Shown here in pieces: positions 1 to 6,107 of a stretch of DNA of 8,427 nt. A model generated the notes under the pieces. It did not search any database, had not been told where the DNA came from, and was given only the letters and a program-made list of their open reading frames with translations. Numbering within the stretch: position 1 is the first letter of the stretch; the number at the start of each line of letters is the position of its first letter. The position numbers and the translations under genes were made by a program. This stretch comes from Methanosalsum sp. (GTDB lineage: Archaea > Halobacteriota > Methanosarcinia > Methanosarcinales > Methanosarcinaceae), in the NCBI GenBank assembly GCA_007127385.1, contig SKZM01000216.1:1-8427 (forward strand). Direction: 5' to 3'.

Positions 1-688
1 ATTTTGAGGTTGACTCATGAAGTTTAAGACCTAGCATAGCTTCCCTGATCCTGTGATTTTCAGCAGCTGCAACACTTGTAATAAAAATATCTATTCCAAA
101 GTCAGGAGGGAACAACGGGTGTTGCCTGAGGGATTCAGCAAGTCTTTTTGAAATACAGAATTCGCCACCAATAGGCTGTCTAACATCAATTCCGTAATAG
201 GCCATTGTAAAGGGATATCCCAGATTATTGGTGATCACACCATCGAATTTATCCCTTACATAGAATGGGACAACAAGGCCTGTACGTCCGTAGAGTACAG
301 GTCTTACCAGTTCCTGTATCCATTCACTTCTAATGGAAAGAAGATCACCATCCACAAATGCTATAGCCTTTGCATCCAGATGATGGGCAATCTCTATAAC
401 GGTACGCATGCCATTTCCTTTACCCGGATCTCCCATCTGTTCTACAACCATCTTCTGTACAGGGAAGATGTCAAACATTTCAGCCATTTCTGCTGTTCTA
501 TCAGTTGAGAAACCGTCCGATACCACAACAAGTGTTCTGTATGGAGAGAGGTATTGCATCACTCCCTCCCGAACAACGTTCATTACATGAAGTATTGTTG
601 GTTCAACGTTTTTGGTCTGTATTCCGATTACCACATCGACTTTTCCCACATTTTCCAGCTTATCTGAAATCCCCGCATTAAGCTCCAT
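1..688 (-). CDS. Glucosyl-3-phosphoglycerate synthase-like glycosyltransferase, C-terminus cut by window edge
   Basis: A nucleotide-sugar glycosyltransferase of the GT2/GT81 type, probably cytoplasmic. The 229 visible residues show a Rossmann-like start (DVVIGIQ, 18-24), a nucleotide-binding stretch SDGFSTDRT (57-65), PGKGNG (88-93), and a DxD-like metal site FVDGDL (111-116). They also show QPIGGEF (171-177), FGIDIF (197-202) and LGLKLH ending at His224. This order matches my memory of glucosyl-3-phosphoglycerate synthases (GpgS), which make the precursor of the compatible solute glucosylglycerate; such enzymes are known in Methanococcoides. The acceptor cannot be proved from sequence, and another sugar or a cell-surface role is possible. 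The ATG at 688 is the first Met before the conserved core. It has no Shine-Dalgarno sequence but has a TATA-like box about 27 bases upstream. The stop lies beyond base 1. It is separated from the GTPase gene upstream by 148 bases and probably has its own promoter. Confidence 0.75.
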   Translation of the reverse strand, partial: MELNAGISDKLENVGKVDVVIGIQTKNVEPTILHVMNVVREGVMQYLSPYRTLVVVSDGFSTDRTAEMAEMFDIFPVQKMVVEQMGDPGKGNGMRTVIEIAHHLDAKAIAFVDGDLLSIRSEWIQELVRPVLYGRTGLVVPFYVRDKFDGVITNNLGYPFTMAYYGIDVRQPIGGEFCISKRLAESLRQHPLFPPDFGIDIFITSVAAAENHRIREAMLGLKLHESTSK

Positions 689-710
689 GTATTTGTATTT
701 GTTCTGAGAT

Positions 711-720
711 AATTTATAAT
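711..720 (-). promoter_or_regulatory. TATA box for the glycosyltransferase gene
   Basis: Read on the minus strand the box is ATTATAAATT, centred about 27 bases before the ATG at 688. That is the normal archaeal distance from box A to the transcription start, so the transcript may be leaderless. The surroundings (711-745) are very AT-rich, and a second TATA-like stretch near 724-733 would give a leader of about a dozen bases instead. Confidence 0.5.
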
Positions 721-728
721 TAATTATA
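715..728. repeat. Perfect 14-base palindrome in the glycosyltransferase promoter
   Basis: TATAATTAATTATA is its own reverse complement and overlaps the TATA box of the glycosyltransferase gene. It could be a regulator site or simply a product of the AT-rich composition. There is no second copy in the window to support an operator role. Confidence 0.35.
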
Positions 729-836
729 TAATATTTTTATTCTGAAATATTAATAAATGTAAAACTCAGTGACACAAATTTATCGGGTATCATCATGAAC
801 AGTAATGCAGATATAGACAATGGAGGACCTGGGATA

Positions 837-1895
837 TCATTTAGCTGACAGGTCTGAAAGGGATATGAAATCCTTTGTCTGGCAGATGCTATCCAGTTTT
901 TTTAGCTGAATATTTTCGGATTCGAACACATCTTCTACTGTCCTTTCCACAGTATATGTGAGCTCATCAGGTTCCACTCCGGTTACAGCAGTCAGTAATT
1001 TCAGACCAGCTCCGTTATTTTCAGACTTTTCAAAGATATCAGATGCCGGTAAATCCTCAAAGGAAGTAAGACTTGTCTTTACCATATTTCCTGGAATATC
1101 AATAATAGCCTTCATATGGCCGATAAATAGAGGGCTCTTATTCATTACACCTTCCTTGAGTTTGAGGAGAAGCTTTTCAGAAACAGATCTGGCTGTATCC
1201 AGATCGATCTCAGGCAGGAGTTCGAATTCTGCAGAGTATGTGGATATTTCTGACATCTCTATCGAATCCAGTCTGGATGCATTCTTCTGGGTATGACTGT
1301 CCCGGAAAATATTGCTGAACAGCTTCTGGAACCTTTCATCACTGATCCTGGCTGAGAATTGCATTATCTGTGCATCTTCGTTGATCTCACGGAGTCTGTT
1401 TATGACTTCAGGTATTCTCTCAGGTGGAGTGATATCTATTTTATTTATACCAATTATTTCTGCTTCTTCTATCTGGGTGACAATGAACTTAGGGATCTGT
1501 TTGAATTCAGTACTGAATCTTTTCCCATCTACAAGACAGATGATAGGGGCAAAGGTGAGATCGGGAATGCCTATCGTTGCAAGATCATCCCTTATCTGGG
1601 CAGGGAAAGCAATTCCGGTAGGTTCTATCAGTACAATATCAGGATCAAATTCTTCTTTAAGGGCCCTTAACGTATTTTCCACATCGATCCTGAGGGAGCA
1701 GCAGATACATCCGCTTGTAAGTTCACTTGTCCTGATTCCGGAACTGGATATGGTATCTCCGTCAATTCCGATTTCACCAATTTCGTTTACAATTATAGCT
1801 ACTTTCTGGTTACCGGTGCTTAATTGTCTTCCTAGATTGAGTATAGCTGTAGTCTTTCCACTTCCAAGAAATCCACCAATTATTGCTACTTTCAC
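837..1895 (-). CDS. CobW/COG0523-family P-loop GTPase, putative metal chaperone
   Basis: A 352-residue GTPase of the COG0523 group (CobW/YjiA/ZNG1-like), soluble. These proteins use GTP hydrolysis to deliver zinc, cobalt or another metal to client enzymes. Visible motifs are Walker A GFLGSGKT (8-15), the family metal-binding motif GCICC (62-66, Cys63/65/66), EPTG (91-94, switch II region) and NKID (151-154, guanine specificity). The C-terminal part (about 215-352) has no His-rich tail and does not obviously match the usual CobW C-terminal domain. The start is GTG at 1895; the P-loop begins seven residues later, so no later start is possible, and a strong AGGTGAT Shine-Dalgarno sequence precedes it. 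The gene follows the MtaA/MtbA-like methyltransferase by 56 bases on the same strand, probably in one operon. That suggests the methyltransferase, or the divergent MetE-like protein, as client. The client and metal are inference; the family call is firm. Confidence 0.88.
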   Translation of the reverse strand: MKVAIIGGFLGSGKTTAILNLGRQLSTGNQKVAIIVNEIGEIGIDGDTISSSGIRTSELTSGCICCSLRIDVENTLRALKEEFDPDIVLIEPTGIAFPAQIRDDLATIGIPDLTFAPIICLVDGKRFSTEFKQIPKFIVTQIEEAEIIGINKIDITPPERIPEVINRLREINEDAQIMQFSARISDERFQKLFSNIFRDSHTQKNASRLDSIEMSEISTYSAEFELLPEIDLDTARSVSEKLLLKLKEGVMNKSPLFIGHMKAIIDIPGNMVKTSLTSFEDLPASDIFEKSENNGAGLKLLTAVTGVEPDELTYTVERTVEDVFESENIQLKKLDSICQTKDFISLSDLSAK

Positions 1896-1898
1896 AAA

Positions 1899-1905
1899 AT
1901 CACCT
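1899..1905 (-). promoter_or_regulatory. Shine-Dalgarno site of the COG0523 GTPase gene
   Basis: AGGTGAT on the minus strand matches the archaeal anti-Shine-Dalgarno sequence across seven bases and lies three bases before the GTG at 1895. It supports the GTG start and translation from an internal operon position. Confidence 0.7.
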
Positions 1906-1951
1906 ATTAATTTTAGATCGATATTTCCTTAATTATCAAACGGTACGAAGC

Positions 1952-2962
1952 TTAATTTATACAATATTCATTCCTTGCCCTGACCATTGCCTTCAGATTT
2001 TTAATGGGACTTCTGGGTGCTATTCCGCAGGAAGGGGCCAGTATATCCACACCTTTTTCCAGGCATTGCCTGGACTCCTTTATGACATTTTCAGGGTCTG
2101 CACTTAGAAGTGTCCTGTATGCAGATACATTTCCTGCTATTAGTGTCCTGCCTGATATGATCTCTCTGGCCTGTGACAGATCAATTGATTCCTCCAGGCT
2201 GATCACATCAAATCCACATTCTGAGATAGCATCCAGAATAGGGAGAGCACTTCCGCACATATGAATGATCTTTCTTCCCTTTATCCTGTCCGCAAGCTTT
2301 TTATGAAGTGGCTGGACCAGTGATCCATACATGGCAGGATCCAGCAGGTCAGGCCCGGCAATACCATCTGCAACTGAAATGATATCTGCTCCACAGTCCA
2401 GTAATGCATTTGCATACTCTATGCATACATCAGCTGCAATCTGCATAATATTTTCAATATTTCCGGGGTTTAGTACAGACCATGTAAGAAAATTATACAT
2501 GCCAGCAAGATGGGCCGTAAGTGTGGCAGGTCCTTCCATTCCGGCGATAAGGGGTACAGTTCCATCTGTTCTTTCTTTGAGAATGCGGGTAGCTTCCAGT
2601 ACCGAAGGAACTCTTTTTGTATTCAGGAGATCATCCGGATATATCACCTCATTTTTTTCATCAGAAAGAGGATGTGCTATCACAGAAGGCTGTACATCAA
2701 TTCTTCCCATGTTCACATCACATCCCATTGCCTCTGCAAGAACTGTCAGACAATATGGATAGCGTACTGCCTCAAAACCTGCTATTGTGTGTCCGGCCAG
2801 GGCAAGTGATGCCATCAATTTGGGATTTCTGTGGGATTTTGGCCAGAAAGAGTCTGTCATCTGCATCTGATATACAGTGGCTGTCTGGGTCACTGAAACC
2901 ACTGGGATAATATCTGATTTTCCAGTATCCAGGACAGTGAATAACCTCTGTTTTAGATCCAT
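1952..2962 (-). CDS. MtaA/MtbA-type methylcobamide:coenzyme M methyltransferase paralog
   Basis: A 336-residue cytoplasmic zinc enzyme of the uroporphyrinogen decarboxylase superfamily, MtaA/MtbA/CmuA branch. Characterised members move a methyl group from a methylated corrinoid protein to coenzyme M during methanogenesis from methanol or methylamines. The zinc signature His-x-Cys...Cys is intact: IHMCG gives His234 and Cys236, and APSCG gives Cys312 (numbered from the ATG). An N-terminal segment rich in family features (VTQTATV; HTIAGFEAVRYP; EAMGC) also fits, and length is normal. The reading frame also contains a TTG at 2968, two codons earlier. I prefer the ATG at 2962 because the TATA-like box then sits about 29 bases upstream. 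No corrinoid protein or substrate-specific methyltransferase gene is adjacent, unlike classic mta or mtb operons, so the partner and methyl source are unknown. It is divergent from the MetE-like gene and upstream of the COG0523 gene. Confidence 0.85.
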   Translation of the reverse strand: MDLKQRLFTVLDTGKSDIIPVVSVTQTATVYQMQMTDSFWPKSHRNPKLMASLALAGHTIAGFEAVRYPYCLTVLAEAMGCDVNMGRIDVQPSVIAHPLSDEKNEVIYPDDLLNTKRVPSVLEATRILKERTDGTVPLIAGMEGPATLTAHLAGMYNFLTWSVLNPGNIENIMQIAADVCIEYANALLDCGADIISVADGIAGPDLLDPAMYGSLVQPLHKKLADRIKGRKIIHMCGSALPILDAISECGFDVISLEESIDLSQAREIISGRTLIAGNVSAYRTLLSADPENVIKESRQCLEKGVDILAPSCGIAPRSPIKNLKAMVRARNEYCIN

Positions 2963-2987
2963 GATCAATTCTGAATATGGTACTGGT

Positions 2988-2995
2988 TAATAAAA
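2988..2995 (-). promoter_or_regulatory. TATA box for the MtaA/MtbA-like gene
   Basis: TTTTATTA on the minus strand is centred about 29 bases before the ATG at 2962 and about 23 before the alternative TTG at 2968. The distance favours the ATG and a leaderless transcript. No Shine-Dalgarno sequence is seen between them. Confidence 0.45.
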
Positions 2996-3054
2996 CAGTT
3001 TACGGTAAGATCTGCTATATTGCTCAGGTTGATGGAATAACTTTATGGAACAAA

Positions 3055-3064
3055 GATATAAATG
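3055..3064 (+). promoter_or_regulatory. TATA box for the MetE-like gene
   Basis: GATATAAATG is centred about 27 bases before the ATG at 3087, again fitting a leaderless transcript. It lies back to back with the promoter of the MtaA/MtbA-like gene, so the two could share regulation. A six-base inverted pair ACAAAG (3050-3055) and CTTTGT (3078-3083) brackets it but is short enough to be chance. Confidence 0.5.
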
Positions 3065-3086
3065 ATATCCAGTCAAACTTTGTATC

Positions 3087-4118
3087 ATGAGCAGCATAAT
3101 CTATGATGACATTGGAAGTTATCCTCTTCCCGAAGGAGTTAGCAGAGACTGGGTACAGGTCCAATTTGAAAATGATCCGGATAATGAAAAGCTAAAATCT
3201 GTCGTCAGTGATGTTTTCAGGCAGAAGATTGATGCTGGTGTGGAGGTACCCACATATCCCCAGCTAAGGGATATGAATAATCAATTCCTCTCAATTATCA
3301 AGGATCCTGAATGCTGTGATGAACCGTTCAGGGTACGTGAGGAGGCAGCGGTTATAGCTGAACTGGAAATGATAGAACAGGCAGCTTCACTTTATTACCA
3401 GCAGACAGGAGAAAGGCCTGATATCCGTATCTGTGTTACCGGACCTGTTGAACTGTATCTGCAGGAATTTGGAAGCAGTGAGTATACCGATATTCTAAAC
3501 CAGATGGCTGAAAGTGTTAACCTGTTTGTAAAGAACGCTGTACGATCAGCAAAGAACTTCAGGGTGAGAACTGTTTCAATCGATGAGCCTAGCATAGGAA
3601 TAAATTCTCAGATCATGTTTGAAAATCCACCTATAATCGATGCACTGACAGCTTCAGGAGATTATGCCAGCAGAAACAATATTGATGTGGAGATCCACCT
3701 GCATTCTCCTCTGCATTATGAACTTGCCTGCCAGTCAGAAAGCATAAATGTGATAGGTATCGAATCTGCTGCAAATCCGTCATATTTCGAACTGATTGAC
3801 AAAAACATTCTTGAGAAATGGGATTCCTTTTTGAGGGTTGGTATTGCAAGAACAGATATTTCCAATCTGGGTGCGATCCTAAATGAAAAGCACAGTATTA
3901 ATGTATGGAAGAACCCTTCAATGCTGCAGGAGATTGTGACTGGTATGGAAACTCCGTCTGTTATTGCAAAGAGGCTTGAGCGGGCATATTCTCTGTTCGA
4001 TGAAAGAATAAAATATGCAGGTCCAGACTGTGGACTTGGTTCATGGCCCTCACAGGAGATTGCATTCCACCTTCTCTCAAATGTAGCAAAAGGTATTATG
4101 GAATTTAGAAAACAATGA
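3087..4118 (+). CDS. Short MetE-like (core methionine synthase-type) methyltransferase with altered metal site
   Basis: A 343-residue protein matching only the C-terminal catalytic barrel of cobalamin-independent methionine synthase; the N-terminal folate-binding half of bacterial MetE is absent. Archaeal short homologues make methionine from homocysteine, taking the methyl from methylcobalamin or a corrinoid protein. Seen here: DEPSIG (166-171), like the MetE DEP motif; Glu226 in GIESA, where MetE has a zinc-ligand Glu; and Cys315 in PDCGL, the last zinc Cys. At the His-x-Cys position the protein has His204-Leu-His206, so one zinc Cys appears replaced by His. It may be a methionine synthase with a different metal site, or a methyltransferase for another thiol. 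The ATG at 3087 has a TATA box 27 bases upstream and no Shine-Dalgarno sequence. It is divergent from the MtaA/MtbA-like gene, implying a linked methyl-transfer role. The family call is good; the substrate is not known. Confidence 0.8.
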   Translation: MSSIIYDDIGSYPLPEGVSRDWVQVQFENDPDNEKLKSVVSDVFRQKIDAGVEVPTYPQLRDMNNQFLSIIKDPECCDEPFRVREEAAVIAELEMIEQAASLYYQQTGERPDIRICVTGPVELYLQEFGSSEYTDILNQMAESVNLFVKNAVRSAKNFRVRTVSIDEPSIGINSQIMFENPPIIDALTASGDYASRNNIDVEIHLHSPLHYELACQSESINVIGIESAANPSYFELIDKNILEKWDSFLRVGIARTDISNLGAILNEKHSINVWKNPSMLQEIVTGMETPSVIAKRLERAYSLFDERIKYAGPDCGLGSWPSQEIAFHLLSNVAKGIMEFRKQ

Positions 4119-4124
4119 AATGAA

Positions 4125-4163
4125 CATAGCTGAAAAATAATTTTCTGAGTATGTGCAGCTATG
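4125..4163. terminator. Inverted repeat between convergent genes, possible two-way terminator
   Basis: CATAGCTG (4125-4132) and CAGCTATG (4156-4163) form an eight-base perfect dyad around a 23-base AT-rich spacer that has T runs on both strands. It sits in the 61-base gap between the ends of the MetE-like and SpoIIM-like genes. Archaeal termination depends mainly on U-tracts, so the stem may be incidental. Confidence 0.35.
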
Positions 4164-4179
4164 GATGTATCTTTGCATA

Positions 4180-5178
4180 TCAGAGCATAAAGCCCTCTAT
4201 TGCCTGCATTGACCTTTCCATTATCAGGGGTGTTATATTGATCTCGATATATGCTGCAATCAGCAGTAATATGATTGAAATCAGGCAGAATTTCCTGAGA
4301 TATCCGGAACTCAAATATTCTCTGGTAACAGAATTTATCTTTTCAACATCATTTTTCAACTCATCCATGTCATCATCAGTAAACAGATCATTATCAGTGA
4401 TCATTCCTGACTGTATTCTGGCAAATCTGTATCCAATTGCTGCAGAGAAGAGGATAACTGGAATTTCAATGATTCCATGGGGTAACACAGATACTGTAAA
4501 GTAAACCCATGAATAGAGTATACCGGCAATTATTCCCGGATTTCCGATTGACTGGTATGCGATCAGTGCACTGTTGAAATTAAGAAAAGCAAACAGTATT
4601 CCAATAAGAACGGCATTTACAATTATGACCAGTGCAGGTACAGTATAGGGCATGATCCAGGAAAAGGTCCGGTATTCATTCTTTGTATATCCGCATAGAT
4701 CCCATATGGACCCTTCATCTGTGGAAGATACCTCTCTGTCAATTTCAGATACCGATGTATTGAATCTGGATACAGTATAATGGATTAGCCTGTATACCGG
4801 CCAGAGAAGGCGCTCAATCCTGCTGGAGATATTGCTGTATGTTGAGTGCTGCTTTCTGATTCCAAGTTCACCTATCATGAGACTGTGCATATACAGAAAC
4901 ACTCCTGTACCGGCACAGGCTGTCAGAACAGCAACTGTATTGTGAATAAAGATCGACCACATGAGAGGTATGTACCCGGTAGTGACCTCAACCTTTGTCA
5001 TGGCAGTTTCTGCAGTAGTGGCTATTACATGATTTACAGGTTCAGGCTGTGCAAATACCACCATTACCATGTATACGAGAGTACTGAAAAGAAATGAAAT
5101 AACTGCAAACCCAACGAACATCTTGGCTGTCCATAGGAATTCTAGGTAACCAATACTGAATCTGGACGTTTTTTTCAT
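4180..5178 (-). CDS. SpoIIM-like (DUF95) multi-pass membrane protein
   Basis: A 332-residue integral membrane protein of the SpoIIM/DUF95 family. In spore formers SpoIIM takes part in engulfment; the archaeal members are not characterised and spores are not implied. Hydrophobic segments lie at about 20-43, 72-100, 178-199, 215-232, 237-254 and 297-316. The family hallmark PHGIIEIP (233-240) followed by a small-residue helix (SAAIGYRFA) is present, and an IHNT segment (78-81) matches the other conserved region. A hydrophilic stretch of about 75 residues (102-176) separates the second and third segments, and a charged acidic stretch (262-282, DNDLFTDDDMDELKND) precedes the last one. The ATG at 5178 is the only good start; a TATA-like box lies 27 bases upstream and there is no Shine-Dalgarno sequence. 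It is divergent from the KaiC-like gene and convergent with the MetE-like gene. The function in this organism is unknown. Confidence 0.82.
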   Translation of the reverse strand: MKKTSRFSIGYLEFLWTAKMFVGFAVISFLFSTLVYMVMVVFAQPEPVNHVIATTAETAMTKVEVTTGYIPLMWSIFIHNTVAVLTACAGTGVFLYMHSLMIGELGIRKQHSTYSNISSRIERLLWPVYRLIHYTVSRFNTSVSEIDREVSSTDEGSIWDLCGYTKNEYRTFSWIMPYTVPALVIIVNAVLIGILFAFLNFNSALIAYQSIGNPGIIAGILYSWVYFTVSVLPHGIIEIPVILFSAAIGYRFARIQSGMITDNDLFTDDDMDELKNDVEKINSVTREYLSSGYLRKFCLISIILLLIAAYIEINITPLIMERSMQAIEGFML

Positions 5179-5181
5179 ATA

Positions 5182-5226
5182 CTGTGAATAGTAATTTTTT
5201 TCTATATCAATATTTACAATTCACAG
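5182..5226. repeat. Inverted repeat flanking the SpoIIM-like gene promoter
   Basis: CTGTGAAT (5182-5189) and ATTCACAG (5219-5226) are perfect eight-base inverted copies. Their centres are 37 bases apart, with the SpoIIM-like TATA box midway between them. The placement suggests paired half-sites for a regulator rather than an RNA hairpin, because the right arm would lie upstream of transcription. No binding protein can be named. Confidence 0.4.
5201..5210 (-). promoter_or_regulatory. TATA box for the SpoIIM-like gene
   Basis: TTGATATAGA on the minus strand is centred about 27 bases before the ATG at 5178, fitting a leaderless transcript. Confidence 0.45.
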
Positions 5227-5290
5227 GAATTAAATCGATGGGTTAAAGTATCTCTATTCTGGATACAATAATTAGAAACTAACTTATTTG

Positions 5291-5300
5291 ATGTATAACT
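5291..5300 (+). promoter_or_regulatory. Possible TATA box for the KaiC-like operon
   Basis: ATGTATAACT lies about 50 bases before the preferred ATG at 5346. Transcription would start near 5322, leaving a short leader that holds the GAGG Shine-Dalgarno sequence. The match to box A is only moderate. Confidence 0.35.
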
Positions 5301-5332
5301 TTGAAATTGCGACCTAAATGATAAATTGAAAT

Positions 5333-5336
5333 GAGG
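5333..5336 (+). promoter_or_regulatory. Shine-Dalgarno site that favours the KaiC-like start at 5346
   Basis: GAGG lies nine bases before the ATG at 5346 and inside the first codons of the alternative start at 5331, which has no such site of its own. This spacing supports the later ATG. Confidence 0.45.
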
Positions 5337-5345
5337 ACACACATC

Positions 5346-6089
5346 ATGAGAATACCTACCGGAATTGAGGGGCTTGACGAACTGATTGAGGGTGGTTTGC
5401 TATCTGAAAGAGTCTATCTGGTAAGTGGTCCTCCAGGCTGTGGGAAAACGACATTTGGGATGCAGTTCTTGATCCAGGGTGCCTCGGAAGGTGAGGTTGG
5501 ATTATATGTGACACTGCTGGAGAGTCCACAGAACATAATTGATGATATCTCCAACTATGCGATAAACCTGCCTGTAATGATCAAATCAAGAAAGGTCCTT
5601 TTTGCTGATCTTGGACCAAGACTGGAATATGGGTATATGGATGAGATGCATGATATTATAACACCGGAATACGAGGTTGGTCATGCATCCCTTGAAACTG
5701 ATGCACCCTCACCTGCAATGGTCTACAAGGAAATTTCAAACTATGTCAGGGAATATAATGTAAAGAGGCTTGTGATAGATTCACTGTCTGCCATTCGCTT
5801 TACAACCAAGGATACCTCTCTGGAGGAAAAGGAAATGAGCAGGTTTATCAGACACCTGAAAAAACTGGGATGCACCACTGTCCTGATCTCAGAGATGACC
5901 GATCCACAGGCATATACAACTGAACAGTTTGCATCACACGGAGTAATATTTTTGCATAATTTCCTTTATGATAAAAGTATGATACGAGCCCTTCAGATAA
6001 TTAAAATGCGAGGTACCATGCACGATTGTAATATGCGCCGTATGGACTTTACAGACAGGGGCATGAAGGTTTTTGACCTGCTTAAGTAA
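5346..6089 (+). CDS. Single-domain KaiC-like RecA-superfamily ATPase
   Basis: A 247-residue ATPase with one KaiC domain, half the size of cyanobacterial KaiC; archaeal stand-alone forms are widespread and mostly signalling proteins of unknown output. Seen: the family opening MRIPTGIEGLDELIEGG, Walker A GPPGCGKT (28-35), Walker B RLVIDSL (141-147), SHGVIFL (197-203), and the C-terminal KMRGT (220-224) with a DRGMKVF ending. At the catalytic glutamate pair after the second strand (LEES in typical members) it reads LLESP (57-61), so one glutamate is replaced by Leu and one, Glu59, remains. ATP turnover may be altered. An in-frame ATG at 5331 would add five residues (MRTHI). I prefer 5346 because the family begins there and GAGG sits nine bases before it. 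The 170-residue gene follows 18 bases downstream, a probable operon partner. There is no sign of archaellum (FlaH) or gas-vesicle neighbours. Confidence 0.85.
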   Translation: MRIPTGIEGLDELIEGGLLSERVYLVSGPPGCGKTTFGMQFLIQGASEGEVGLYVTLLESPQNIIDDISNYAINLPVMIKSRKVLFADLGPRLEYGYMDEMHDIITPEYEVGHASLETDAPSPAMVYKEISNYVREYNVKRLVIDSLSAIRFTTKDTSLEEKEMSRFIRHLKKLGCTTVLISEMTDPQAYTTEQFASHGVIFLHNFLYDKSMIRALQIIKMRGTMHDCNMRRMDFTDRGMKVFDLLK

Positions 6090-6094
6090 AAAGT

Positions 6095-6101
6095 AGGGGG
6101 T
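6095..6101 (+). promoter_or_regulatory. Shine-Dalgarno site of the 170-residue protein gene
   Basis: AGGGGGT six bases before the ATG at 6108, in the 18-base gap after the KaiC-like stop. It supports both the start and translation as the second gene of an operon. Confidence 0.6.
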
Positions 6102-6107
6102 CCTGGA

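Noticed and set aside
795..848. Plus-strand 17-codon frame starting MNSNADID in the gap before the GTPase stop
   Set aside because: Very short, no Shine-Dalgarno sequence, and its end runs into the GTPase coding region on the other strand; no evidence for translation.
1312..1932. Plus-strand open frame of 206 codons
   Set aside because: It lies antisense to the COG0523 GTPase, whose motifs are clear; composition and lack of a recognisable domain mark it as a shadow frame.
2331..2762. Plus-strand open frame of 143 codons
   Set aside because: Antisense to the MtaA/MtbA-like gene, with no Shine-Dalgarno sequence or recognisable domain.
3050..3083. ACAAAG / CTTTGT inverted pair around the MetE-like TATA box
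   Set aside because: Only six bases per arm in AT-rich DNA, so chance is a good explanation.
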